From Hyphomicrobiales bacterium (lineage in GTDB: Bacteria > Pseudomonadota > Alphaproteobacteria > Rhizobiales > RI-29): a DNA stretch of 64,000 nucleotides. Positions 27,139 through 36,090 of this stretch are shown piece by piece. How positions within the stretch are numbered: the first letter of the stretch is position 1; the number at the start of each line of letters is the position of its first letter. The position numbers and the translations under genes are program-made. The stretch lies in the NCBI GenBank assembly GCA_016125495.1, contig WGLQ01000027.1:108583-172582 (forward strand). Direction: 5' to 3'. The notes under the pieces were generated by a model that was given only the letters and a program-made list of their open reading frames with translations, was not told the DNA's origin and searched no databases.

Positions 27139-27573
27139 ACGAACCTCCGGCAACACATACCGGGCCAATACCGCGGTTAGGGTTAACAGTCCGTTGCAAG
27201 CTGGCGGGACTCCGTCGTGCCGCTGGCCGGCTCACCGGCCGCAGGCCCTCGAAGTCCCGATCCCATGCAACACCGGCCCGCCCGAGTGATGCAGCCGTCC
27301 GTCTTCTGCCCGGAAACGGTGGTGCGAGTTGGGCGCTTCGGCGGCATTCGCGTGCCGTTCCGGCCACGCCTTGCGGGCTTCGAGGGCTGCCACACCGTCC
27401 CCGCCTCCACCATTGGAGACGACCCCTTGGCGATTGCCGCCGCCTCCAGCACAATGACCGGAATGCGCGGGTGATTCGTTTTCATCATGCGCGACAATGA
27501 CATGTGCCGAAACAGGCACGGTATGGGCACGGCGCTGCGGGTTGGCCCGACCCGACGCGGTGCGGATCGGGGG
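27139..27573. other. Intergenic region, nothing clear
   Basis: This 435-bp gap separates the divergent CAP lipoprotein gene and the 365-residue gene. A minus-strand open frame of about 100 codons (starting near 27488) has no recognisable domain and atypical composition, so I do not call it. The gap should hold both promoters. Confidence 0.5.
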
Positions 27574-28671
27574 ATGTCGGTGACGGAGCTTCAGGCAGCC
27601 GCGCTCATGGAGTGCGTGGCGCTGCGCATCCTCGCGGCGGGCGCCAAGGGGGTCGGGCGGCGCGCCATAATCGGCGACCTGGAACGGGCTTCGGGCGGCG
27701 GGCTGCGGCGCGAAGCGTTGGTGAGCGACGTCACCCTCGCGCTCGGTGCGCTCGAGAAGGGGCGAAAGGTGCGCCGCATCGGCCGGGCGCGTTTCGTCGC
27801 CGAGCCTGCGCTGGCGCGTTCACTGGGGCTCGGCGCGTTGTCGGCGGACTGGCGCGAGGCGCGTGACGTCCTCATCCCGGCGCGGGCGCTCGGGTTGTCC
27901 GTCGAAGAGGCGCGGGCCGCGGCGGCGGGTTTGAAGTCGGTCGCCGGCCTGCAGCGCCGCATCGTGAGTGCCGCATTCGGCCTCGACGCCGAGACGGGAG
28001 CGAACATGAGCCTACTGCGCAATGCCCTGGCCAAACGAGCGCTCGCCGCCGCCTTCGGAGAGCGGCTCGACGCCGCCCTGGACAAGGCGCAGCCACTGCC
28101 GGCCGACATCGGCCGCGCCCTCGCCAGCGAGTTGGCGCAAACACCCCGCCCACACGCGAGCGACGCCGCCCTGATCGCCCAGCTCGCCAGTGAGCAGGCC
28201 GGCGCCGAGGCATCCGATGCGCCCTCGCTGCGCCAGGCGCTCATCGCTCGCCTCCTCAGCGGCCGCCCGCTCGGACGTGCCCGTCGCGCCACCCGCCCGC
28301 GTCGCACGGGCGCACCCGGCTCGTCGCGGCGGGCCGACCCTGCCGTCGCCGGCGCGTTGCCGATACCCGAACTGCCGGACAAGGCGACATTCGATGCGGT
28401 CGTCCTCGCCCTCGCCCGCGAGCACGGCGAGGGCTGGCGCGGCAACCGAAAGGCCTACGTTTCCCATGTCTGGGAGGGTCTGAAGGAGCGCGAACCGGCC
28501 TGGGGCATGGACGAAGCCACGTTCAAGGAAATGCTGGCTGCAGCGCACCGCGAAGGTCGCATCGTCCTGGTCAATGCCGATCTGAGGACGGCCGACGCCA
28601 TGCCCGAAATCCAGGCCTCGGCGGTGCGCTACCGCAACGCCGAATGGCATTTCATTCGCGTCATCGAGTAA
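27574..28671 (+). CDS. Uncharacterised protein, possible winged-helix C-terminus
   Basis: The 365-residue product has a helical N-terminal half, a low-complexity Arg/Ala/Pro linker around residues 235-265, and a compact C-terminal domain (about 270-365) that looks winged-helix-like (TFDAVVLALAREHGEGWR, then MDEATFKEMLAAAHREGRI). I do not recognise the family. It ends 95 bp before the twin-P-loop ATPase gene on the same strand, which suggests an adaptor or regulator role for that ATPase. The start is uncertain: an in-frame ATG at 27523 is an alternative. Confidence 0.65.
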   Translation: MSVTELQAAALMECVALRILAAGAKGVGRRAIIGDLERASGGGLRREALVSDVTLALGALEKGRKVRRIGRARFVAEPALARSLGLGALSADWREARDVLIPARALGLSVEEARAAAAGLKSVAGLQRRIVSAAFGLDAETGANMSLLRNALAKRALAAAFGERLDAALDKAQPLPADIGRALASELAQTPRPHASDAALIAQLASEQAGAEASDAPSLRQALIARLLSGRPLGRARRATRPRRTGAPGSSRRADPAVAGALPIPELPDKATFDAVVLALAREHGEGWRGNRKAYVSHVWEGLKEREPAWGMDEATFKEMLAAAHREGRIVLVNADLRTADAMPEIQASAVRYRNAEWHFIRVIE

Positions 28672-28766
28672 TCCGCGCGATCCGACGAACGGATCCCGGG
28701 CCGCCGGGCGGCTCATCGGCTCCATATCGACACGAAGGCCCCTTACGGGCGACGATCAGGAACGAC

Positions 28767-31700
28767 ATGTTGAAGCAGGCAACAATGCCGATCATCGACG
28801 CCGACAGCATCTCGGTGGTGCTCGAGCACTCGATCACGTGGGAGGACGACGTCTGGCGCGCCGACCCGTTCGACGTGGTCGAAGTGCACGCCGAGGCTCG
28901 CGCCCGCTATCGTGACCTCATCGGCCAGATCGCCGCGGGGCGTCGCGTGGCCTCGCGCATGCTGCTGTTCCACGGCCAGTCCGGCGCCGGCAAGACACAC
29001 TTGGTGCGCGCCCTGCGAACCTACACCCACGAGAACGAACTGGGCTATTTCGGCTACGCCCAGATGACGCCGGACGTGGCCAACTATGCCGACTACTTCC
29101 TCGGCCGCCTCGTGCGCTCGCTGGAAAAGCCTTACGGCCCCAACCAGCGCAGCGGCGAGAACGGTCTCCAGCGCCTATCGCGCCGCCTTGTCGAGGATGC
29201 CGCTACCATCGACGAGGCCTCCTTGGAAATGCTTCGCGAGCACGACCTCTCGGATCGCGACCTCGCCCGCGTCGTCAGCGAGATCGCCAACGAGGTGATC
29301 GTCTCCGAGCGCTTCGCCGACCGCGAACTCGACCTCAACGTCGTGCGCGCGCTGCTCTATCTGCAGCGCCAGGACCCGCGCATCGACCAGCGCATCCGCC
29401 AATACCTCTTCGGGCGCCAGCTCAACGAATTCTCGCACGGCTGCGTGCGGGCGCTCGACCAGAACGAAGGCGAGGACCGCGCCTTCGAGATCATCGAATC
29501 GCTCGGTCTCATCATGGCCGTGGTCGACGATGCGGCGCTCGTCTTCTGCATCGACCAGGTCGAGGACCTGCGCTTTCACGACGACGCCGAGGAACGCTTC
29601 AAGCGCGCCGTCCGCGACCTCATCCAGATCGCCAACCGGGTTCCCACCTCGATCATCCTGATCTCGTGCCTCGGCGCCTTCTACGAGCAGGTTCGCGAGC
29701 ATTTGCCGGCCTCCTACATCGACCGCATCGAAAAGACGACGCCGCTGCTGCTCTCGGAAGCACGCACCGCCGAGGAAGCCCGCCGCATCATCGACGCCCG
29801 CCTCGCCGCCGCCGAGATCGACGAGGGCGAGGGCCCGCTGACTGGTTTCGGCCTCTTCGGAGCCGGCTTCTTCGAGGAAATCGCCGGCCTCTCGACGCGC
29901 CGTGTGCTCGAGGCGAGCCTCATGAAATGGCGCGAAATGATGGGCGAGCCGGTCGAGCCTTCGAGCTTTCCGGAGCCCGGTGTACAGCCGGCCGCCGGCA
30001 GCTTGCAGGAGCGTTGGGAGCGTTTCCTCCTCGATTTCACCCTCGACCCCTCCCTCGAGGACGAGACGATCCGCGACATCGTCGCCAACGCCTGCCGTCT
30101 GGCGGCGGTGGAGGACCCGACATTCGTCGTGCAGGTCGAACCGCTCCCGATGATCGAGGGAGTCGGGGCATTGGACCTCGTGGTGGCAACCCCCGGCGCG
30201 CCGGGCGCGCGCTCGCGCCTCTACGTCTGCAACCGGACCGCTCAGGGCGGCGCCTTCAAGCGCCAGATCGAAAAGGTCATCGAGACCGCCGATGGTGGCG
30301 CGACGCTGGTTCTGCGCACCTCGGGCTTTCCGAGCCAGAGCAAGGGCGCGACCGCCAACATCCTGCGCCAGCTGCAGATGATCGGCGGCCAGCGCCTCCA
30401 GCTCCAGATGTTCGAATTGGAGCGCATGGCCGCCATCGTCGCCTTCGAGGCACAGACACGCCGCGAGCCGGGCTTCGAGGCATGGCTGCGCACGACGCAC
30501 GTGCTGCGCGAGCTGGACGGTCTGGCGAGCATTCTCGACGGCCGCGCCGGTCCAGCCCGGGGGATCGGCTTCGTGCCGCCATCGGTCAAACCGGCCGGCT
30601 CCATGCCGCCGCACGCCGACCGTGGCCAGGTCGCCGTCCCTGTCGCCCCGCCCTCCGTTCATGTCAATTCGGTTCAACCGGCGGCCCGGGTGCCCGTCGC
30701 CAGCGTTCCGACCATCACCGCGCGCCCCCTCACGACCACGTCGCGAGACAACTGGTCCGGCGACTACGTCGAGGGTCCCTGGAGCCGGGCGGACGGCACG
30801 CTGCCACCCCTGCCGCTGCCGGGCGCGCCCGTGCGCCCGCTGATGCCGCTCGCCGGGGGTGCCGGCGGGCCTGTGCCGACCGCTCCGGTGACGCATCCCC
30901 CGGTGATCGACGCCACGCCCTCGGCGTTCCTCGACGACGAACCGAGCGAGGCGGAGATGAACCTCGGCATGGAGATGCCGGGAAATTTCACGGATTCGTT
31001 CTCGATCGGCCGCTTGCTGACGGACGAAACCCGCCAGGTCCTTTTGTCCAAGAGCATCCTGAAGCGCCACGCGGCGGTGCTCGGCGGCTCCGGCTCCGGT
31101 AAGACGACGCTCGCCCTTTCGGTGGTCGAGCAGCTCCTGCTCAGCGGCGTGCCCGTCATCCTGGTCGACCGCAAGGGCGATCTCTGCAGCTACGCCAACC
31201 CCGACGTCTGGCGCAGCCACGAGGGTGACGACGATTTGAGCGTCCGTCAGCGCGAAGAACTCGGCTCGATGATCGATGTCGCGGTCTACACGCCCGGCCG
31301 CACCTCCGGCCGCCCGATTGGCATCACGCTGCTGCCGAACGGAATCGGCGAGCTGCTCGAGCACGAACAGCAGGAGCTGGCGAACGTCTCGGCTCACGCC
31401 CTGAGCGAGATGCTCTACCTCGGCAACTCCCCGACCCATCAGCGCCACCGCGGCGTGCTGGCGGTCGCCCTCAAGGTCCTCGGCTCGCGCGCCACCCGCG
31501 AAGTGACCCTGGCCGAGCTGATCGCGATGCTCGAGGACGACGACGAGGAGTTGGTCGAGCAGACCCAGCGCATGGATCCGAGCGGCCGGCTGCGGCGCGA
31601 CCTGATCGCACAGCTCGATGCCCTGCGCCATCGCAACTGGGCGCTCTTCGAGGGAGGCGGCGAGCCGCTCAGCATGGAATCGATGCTCGGCATCGGCCGC

Positions 31701-32276
31701 TATGCGCGCCCGGGTCGCACGCGCCTCTCCGTCGTCTACACCGGCTTCCTCGGCGACAACGAGAACATCCTGTTCTGGGTCTCGCAGTTCCTCAGCGAGG
31801 CATTGCGCTTCTGCCAGCGAAACCCGAACGAGGAACTCCAGGCCGTCATCATGTTCGACGAGGCCGACCTCTACATTCCGGCCAATGCCCGTCCGGCGAC
31901 CTCAGAGCCGCTGCAGAGTTTGCTGAAGCGGGCCCGCTCGGCCGGCGTCGGCATCCTTCTGGCCACCCAGAGCCCCGGCGACCTCGACTATCGCTCGCGC
32001 GACCAGATCACCTCCTGGTTCATCGGCCGTGTCCGCGAGGAAACCGCCCTGCGCAAATTGCGCGGAGCCTTCGGCGCGGAAAGCGGCATCGACCCGATCC
32101 GCGTCCTGCCGAACCAGACCGTCGGCGAGTTCCACTTGATCCAGGAGGCAGCGGTGCGACCGATGAAGTCGCGCATGTCGCTGATCCGCGCCGAGCAGGT
32201 ACCGTTCGAACGGGTCGAACAGCTTGCCCGCGAGACCAAGGGTCACGATGCCAAGCAGCTGCGGCTGGACATCTGA
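28767..32276 (+). CDS. Large twin-P-loop ATPase with HerA-like C-terminal domain
   Basis: The product has 1169 residues. The N-terminal AAA/STAND-like module has Walker A GQSGAGKT (70-77) and a probable Walker B in VFCIDQVED. A middle region carries a domain of unknown type and a Pro/Val-rich linker (about 620-710). The C-terminal module is HerA/VirB4-like with Walker A GGSGSGKT (773-780), VDRKGD after it, Walker B MFDEAD (Asp1031-Glu1032) and LLATQSPGD. HerA-type ATPases translocate DNA or pump macromolecules as hexamers. Two different ATPase modules in one chain are unusual. It probably works with the upstream protein. Role unknown. Confidence 0.8.
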   Translation: MLKQATMPIIDADSISVVLEHSITWEDDVWRADPFDVVEVHAEARARYRDLIGQIAAGRRVASRMLLFHGQSGAGKTHLVRALRTYTHENELGYFGYAQMTPDVANYADYFLGRLVRSLEKPYGPNQRSGENGLQRLSRRLVEDAATIDEASLEMLREHDLSDRDLARVVSEIANEVIVSERFADRELDLNVVRALLYLQRQDPRIDQRIRQYLFGRQLNEFSHGCVRALDQNEGEDRAFEIIESLGLIMAVVDDAALVFCIDQVEDLRFHDDAEERFKRAVRDLIQIANRVPTSIILISCLGAFYEQVREHLPASYIDRIEKTTPLLLSEARTAEEARRIIDARLAAAEIDEGEGPLTGFGLFGAGFFEEIAGLSTRRVLEASLMKWREMMGEPVEPSSFPEPGVQPAAGSLQERWERFLLDFTLDPSLEDETIRDIVANACRLAAVEDPTFVVQVEPLPMIEGVGALDLVVATPGAPGARSRLYVCNRTAQGGAFKRQIEKVIETADGGATLVLRTSGFPSQSKGATANILRQLQMIGGQRLQLQMFELERMAAIVAFEAQTRREPGFEAWLRTTHVLRELDGLASILDGRAGPARGIGFVPPSVKPAGSMPPHADRGQVAVPVAPPSVHVNSVQPAARVPVASVPTITARPLTTTSRDNWSGDYVEGPWSRADGTLPPLPLPGAPVRPLMPLAGGAGGPVPTAPVTHPPVIDATPSAFLDDEPSEAEMNLGMEMPGNFTDSFSIGRLLTDETRQVLLSKSILKRHAAVLGGSGSGKTTLALSVVEQLLLSGVPVILVDRKGDLCSYANPDVWRSHEGDDDLSVRQREELGSMIDVAVYTPGRTSGRPIGITLLPNGIGELLEHEQQELANVSAHALSEMLYLGNSPTHQRHRGVLAVALKVLGSRATREVTLAELIAMLEDDDEELVEQTQRMDPSGRLRRDLIAQLDALRHRNWALFEGGGEPLSMESMLGIGRYARPGRTRLSVVYTGFLGDNENILFWVSQFLSEALRFCQRNPNEELQAVIMFDEADLYIPANARPATSEPLQSLLKRARSAGVGILLATQSPGDLDYRSRDQITSWFIGRVREETALRKLRGAFGAESGIDPIRVLPNQTVGEFHLIQEAAVRPMKSRMSLIRAEQVPFERVEQLARETKGHDAKQLRLDI

Positions 32277-32328
32277 ACGCGTGGCTGCGTCCTGCCGCGC
32301 CGCCCGATTCGATGGATCTCCGATCGAC

Positions 32329-32357
32329 CGAACGGGCGCGAGGGGCGCGCCCGTTCG
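32329..32357. terminator. Bidirectional hairpin between convergent genes
   Basis: A perfect 12-bp stem (CGAACGGGCGCG with its complement) around a five-base loop lies between the stop of the twin-ATPase gene (plus) and the stop of the ParA-like gene (minus). It can act in both directions. A T-run is lacking. Confidence 0.6.
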
Positions 32358-32363
32358 ATCCGG

Positions 32364-34064
32364 TTATTCGGCCGGGCGCTGCGGCCCGAACGGGCGACGC
32401 AGAACACTCGCGAAGGCGTCCAACGGTGCGCCCGCGCGGGCTTGTCCATTGACGGGTGGCGTGCCATTGCGGCGCTCCATTGCCAGCCCACCGAGGTCGA
32501 GGATCCCGGCATCGTCGCCGCCCTCGTCCACTCGTTCGGGCTCGTCCGCCCGTGCGATGCCGGAGGCATTCGCCGCGCTCGCAGCCAGGCGCGCGGCGCT
32601 GTCCTGCGGTCGGGCTTCCACGACCTCGACCCGCCGATCGGACGCCGCCGGTCGCAGCGGCTGGAGCGCGATCACCTCTTCACCATCATCGCCCGACTCG
32701 CTCGGGGCGTTCGCCACCTGGTGTGCCGCCGACGGGTCGCTCGGTGTGCTCCGGTGTGGCGCATCGTGCTGACGGTCGGCGACCGGCCACGGCCGCGCTG
32801 CCGGGTCCGTACCCCCCTCACGCTCGGCCCGGGCACGCCCGTGCATTGGTGCCTGGTGGCTCTCGTCGCCCCGTTGGTCCCATGAAGGGGCTTTGGGCCT
32901 GATGGTTGGCGCCGGACGGGGATCGGGCGCGGCGGCGGCCTGCGGGACATCGCTTGTGCGCGCGGGCTGGGTGCCGTCCGGCGACTGAGGGCGGCCCTCC
33001 GGACGAGCCGGCTGCACGGCAGGGACCTCGCGCTGCGCCGCCTTGGCGGGGGGAGGCGGTGCGGCGGTGGGCGACGGCGGGCGCTGCGCCCCGGTTGGCG
33101 CGCGCTGGCCTTGCGCGGCGCCCGCCTGCGCGTTCCTGCGTCGCTCGAGCGTATCGCGCATTGCCTCGGCGATCAGCCGGTCGACCTCGGCATCGAGTCC
33201 GACGTCATCGCCCACCATGCGGGATCTGAGGATCGTGATCGCCGACATCCGATCGAGCGTCTCGGCCGCGAGCGCGCGGATCGCCGCTCCCGCGTCTCCC
33301 GGATACTTGGCGAGGAACGAGCGCGAATGGTCGTGAAAATCGGCCGCGCGCTGGATGAAGGGACGCCTCGGGATCGCCGTCAGGAAGCAGCGGTTGGCCG
33401 GGTCCGCGAGAAGCTTCTCGTGCCATTCCGCCTCCGACGCGCTCTCCTCGTCCTTCTGGTTGACCAGCACGCCGATCAGGTCGGCGAATCCGTGCTGCGC
33501 CGAGAAGTCACGGAAACGCTTGAGGATATCGAGACCGCGTACCGAGAGATAATCGGCCTTGGTCGGCGGCAGGTAGAAATCGCATTCGCGCAGCCAGCAC
33601 TCCGTGAGCACGGAAAGGCCCGGTGGGCAATCGACGAGGATCACATCGAAGTACCGCGCCACATCGTCGAGCAGGTTGCGGATCGCCTGCCGCAGCTCAC
33701 TGTGTCGCCGCCCGGCCGAGACCTCACGCTCGAACAGCGTCAGATTCATGTGGCTCGGCAGCAGGTAGACGGTCTTGGCGTCGTCGACGTCCGACACACC
33801 ATCGAGCACGTGCGCTTTCCAGTCGGCCTCGCCCTCCACCAGTACGGACGCCGAGAGCAGCTCGACGATCGTGCGCCGCTCCGCCTCCATGCGCTCCCAG
33901 CGCGCCATCGGCGACATCATGATGCTGATGGAGGTTTGCGAATCGGAGTCGATGACCAGCACGTTCTTGTTGTGGTAGCTCGACAGCGTCTCGGCCAGGG
34001 CCATCGTGACCGTCGACTTTCCGACACCGCCCTTGGTGTTCATCACCGCGATAGACTGGCCCAT
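32364..34064 (-). CDS. ParA/MinD-type ATPase with long disordered tail
   Basis: The 566-residue product begins with a deviant Walker A motif, KGGVGKST (11-18), followed by VIDSDSQTS and the Walker B region DVILVDCPPGL of the ParA/MinD/Soj family (residues 1 to about 270). The second half is low-complexity, rich in Pro, Ala, Arg and Gln, and probably disordered. Such ATPases position DNA or protein complexes. No ParB homologue or replication gene is adjacent, so this is more likely an orphan positioning or regulatory ATPase than a plasmid partition gene. The ATG at 34064 gives the canonical N-terminus. Confidence 0.84.
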   Translation of the reverse strand: MGQSIAVMNTKGGVGKSTVTMALAETLSSYHNKNVLVIDSDSQTSISIMMSPMARWERMEAERRTIVELLSASVLVEGEADWKAHVLDGVSDVDDAKTVYLLPSHMNLTLFEREVSAGRRHSELRQAIRNLLDDVARYFDVILVDCPPGLSVLTECWLRECDFYLPPTKADYLSVRGLDILKRFRDFSAQHGFADLIGVLVNQKDEESASEAEWHEKLLADPANRCFLTAIPRRPFIQRAADFHDHSRSFLAKYPGDAGAAIRALAAETLDRMSAITILRSRMVGDDVGLDAEVDRLIAEAMRDTLERRRNAQAGAAQGQRAPTGAQRPPSPTAAPPPPAKAAQREVPAVQPARPEGRPQSPDGTQPARTSDVPQAAAAPDPRPAPTIRPKAPSWDQRGDESHQAPMHGRARAEREGGTDPAARPWPVADRQHDAPHRSTPSDPSAAHQVANAPSESGDDGEEVIALQPLRPAASDRRVEVVEARPQDSAARLAASAANASGIARADEPERVDEGGDDAGILDLGGLAMERRNGTPPVNGQARAGAPLDAFASVLRRPFGPQRPAE

Positions 34065-34211
34065 GCCTCTTCCCCCTGACGCGACCCACCACGCCGGAAA
34101 GCACGGTCGTTGGGCGGATTTGAGGCCGCCGCCGAATCGATGGCGCCCAACCGGGACAGCATCCACCAAGTCAACCGCTGTCACGCGCGAAACAACCATA
34201 CTCTATCACGT

Positions 34212-34302
34212 TTTCGTGAAAAACACTTTCGTTAACACTCCTTTCGTTCGCGCCATGTGACGGTTTCGTGTATACTGAACGTTGTGCGGTTACGACTTTC
34301 GT
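34212..34302. repeat. Five TTTCGT repeats upstream of the ParA-like gene
   Basis: TTTCGT occurs at 34212, 34227, 34242, 34264 and 34297. The first three are spaced exactly 15 bp apart. They lie in AT-richer DNA between the divergent ParA-like gene and a possible small gene. They could be operator or iteron-like binding sites, perhaps for the ParA-like protein's partner. Confidence 0.6.
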
Positions 34303-34329
34303 CTGCGAGTTGAGTGCGGGGTAGTTCTG

Positions 34330-34419
34330 ATGTTGAAGATCGTTGCCTTGGCGACGGCTTCGTCGCTTTTGGCGCCTGCCTTGGGCGCGGTCGTGTACTT
34401 TGCCTTCAAGGGCATGTGA
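34330..34419 (+). CDS. Possible 29-aa single-helix membrane peptide
   Basis: An ATG at 34330 opens a 29-codon frame whose product is almost entirely one hydrophobic helix (LATASSLLAPALGAVVYFAF) ending in KGM. A TATACT box lies at about 34270-34275, downstream of the TTTCGT repeats. The ribosome binding site is weak. It could be a real small membrane protein or chance. Confidence 0.35.
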   Translation: MLKIVALATASSLLAPALGAVVYFAFKGM

Positions 34420-34695
34420 AGCGGCTGATTGGGTTGCTCGAGCGCCCGCCGCGCGCTTTCCATTCGAACGCCTGCCATGGCGCATCCACTGCTGATGGCA
34501 CTCCGGCCAGCGGCGTTTGCCGTAGCTGCGGCCCGCGAGAGCGCACCGGCCCAGCGCCGTGCCCGCCGGTCCTGGCTGACCGCGGTTCCCACCGTGCGAA
34601 ATCTGCTCATCCCCGCCCGACGGCCGAGAGCGTGTCGACGATTGCCCCAGCGGTCCGGTTCCGACTAAGTGTGGCCGACACCGCCAGAGGCCGAG

Positions 34696-35985
34696 ATGAC
34701 CCCGAGACGTTTGCGAAACGACTGCTTCCTCACGGACCGTGAGCGCCTCACTCATGCCGCGGCCCTCGAACTCATCGCCTCGCGCGTCTCACCCGTGACC
34801 CCGAAGCGAGAGCTGCCACTTGACGCTGCAATCGGCGCGATCCTCGCCGATGACGTCCGAGCCATTCGCCCGATTCCCGCTCACGACAACGCCGCCGTCG
34901 ACGGCTACGCCTTTGCGAGCGCGGACTACGACCGCGCCGCCGGCAGCAGCTTCGAACTCGCGGGTCGGGCCGCCGCCGGCCACCCGTTTTCCGGCCGCCT
35001 GCCCGCCGGGGGCGCCGTCCGCATCCTGACTGGCGCCGTCGTGCCGGAAGGCGCCGATACGATCGCCATGCAAGAGGATGTCGAATTGTCCGGGCCAGCC
35101 GATGCGGTCGGCGCCACCGTGCGCGTTCCGGCTGGCCTGAAGCCCGGTGCCAACCGTCGGCGAGCCGGCGAGGACGTCTCCGCCGGCAGTGTCGTGGTGG
35201 CGGCCGGCCGCCGGCTGCGCCCGCAGGACATCGCGGCCATCGCCTCGACGGGCGCCGCTCGCGTCGTCTGCCATGCCCCGCTCCGGGTCGCCGTCGTCTC
35301 GAGCGGCGACGAGGTTCTCCGCGTCGGCGAGCCGTTCGCTCCCGGCAAGGTCTACGACGCCAACGCGCCCATGCTCGCGGCCCTCGCACGCGGTCTCGGA
35401 AACGAGGTGACCGATCTCGGAATTCTGCCGGACGAACCCGAAGCCGTCCGCACCAGTCTCGCGGACGCCGCGTCCAACTTCGACCTCGTTCTGACGAGCG
35501 GAGGTGCCAGTCAGGGCGACGAGGACCACCTCGTCACCGCCGTCGGCACTCTCGGCACCCGCCACCTCTGGCAGATCGCCATCAAGCCCGGGCGCCCGAT
35601 GTCGTTCGGCCAGATCGGCGACTGTGTCGTCCTCGGCCTACCGGGCAATCCGGTTGCCGCTTTCGTTTGCTTCTTGCTCTATGCTCGACCGCTCATCGAA
35701 CAGCTGTCGGGCGCGGCCTGGTCCACACCACCTGCCTTCCTGGTGCAGGCCGCCTTCGAGATAACGGGCAAGAAGCCCGATCGCCGCGAGTTCCAGCGGG
35801 CCCGCCTCGTTGCCGGACCGGACGGCGCCCTCGTTGCCGAGCGTTACGAGAGGGACGGCTCCGGCCTGATCTCCTCCCTCACCCACTCCGACGGGCTCGT
35901 CGAGATTCCCGAGCCCGTGACGACGGTGCGCTTGGGTGATCCCGTGCGCTTCCTGCCATACGCGACGCTGGGCATCCTCGGCTGA
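34696..35985 (+). CDS. moeA: Molybdopterin molybdenumtransferase
   Basis: The 429-residue product has the MoeA domain order. IPAHDNAAVDGYAFAS lies in the N-terminal part, TGAVVPEGADTIAMQED follows, and the MoaB/MogA-like central domain has VVSSGDEVL and TSGGASQGDEDHLV. A C-terminal beta domain completes it. It inserts molybdate into adenylated molybdopterin in the cytoplasm. The ATG at 34696 follows AGAGG; a GTG at 34669 is the alternative. It sits between the ParA-like and PBP genes, but moaA is 20 kb away. Its placement within the uncharacterised cluster may be coincidental. Confidence 0.93.
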   Translation: MTPRRLRNDCFLTDRERLTHAAALELIASRVSPVTPKRELPLDAAIGAILADDVRAIRPIPAHDNAAVDGYAFASADYDRAAGSSFELAGRAAAGHPFSGRLPAGGAVRILTGAVVPEGADTIAMQEDVELSGPADAVGATVRVPAGLKPGANRRRAGEDVSAGSVVVAAGRRLRPQDIAAIASTGAARVVCHAPLRVAVVSSGDEVLRVGEPFAPGKVYDANAPMLAALARGLGNEVTDLGILPDEPEAVRTSLADAASNFDLVLTSGGASQGDEDHLVTAVGTLGTRHLWQIAIKPGRPMSFGQIGDCVVLGLPGNPVAAFVCFLLYARPLIEQLSGAAWSTPPAFLVQAAFEITGKKPDRREFQRARLVAGPDGALVAERYERDGSGLISSLTHSDGLVEIPEPVTTVRLGDPVRFLPYATLGILG

Positions 35986-36090
35986 GGCAAGGGCAGGGGT
36001 AAGGACAAGGGCTCTGGCCAGCTCAAAACGGCCATAAAGCACGGTTAGTTGACCAAGCTTCGGCGGACCCAAAGCGAACCTGGCGTACCC

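Noticed and set aside
27183..27488. About 100-codon minus-strand frame between the CAP gene and the 365-aa gene
   Set aside because: It has no domain, a basic low-complexity composition and no clear ribosome binding site.
29175..31631. 818-codon open frame on the minus strand
   Set aside because: It is fully antisense to the twin-P-loop ATPase gene, which has clear motifs. It is a GC-rich shadow frame.
32364..34064. Plasmid partition locus
   Set aside because: Only a ParA-type gene is present. No ParB, replication protein or origin-like array is nearby, and the surroundings are chromosomal housekeeping genes.
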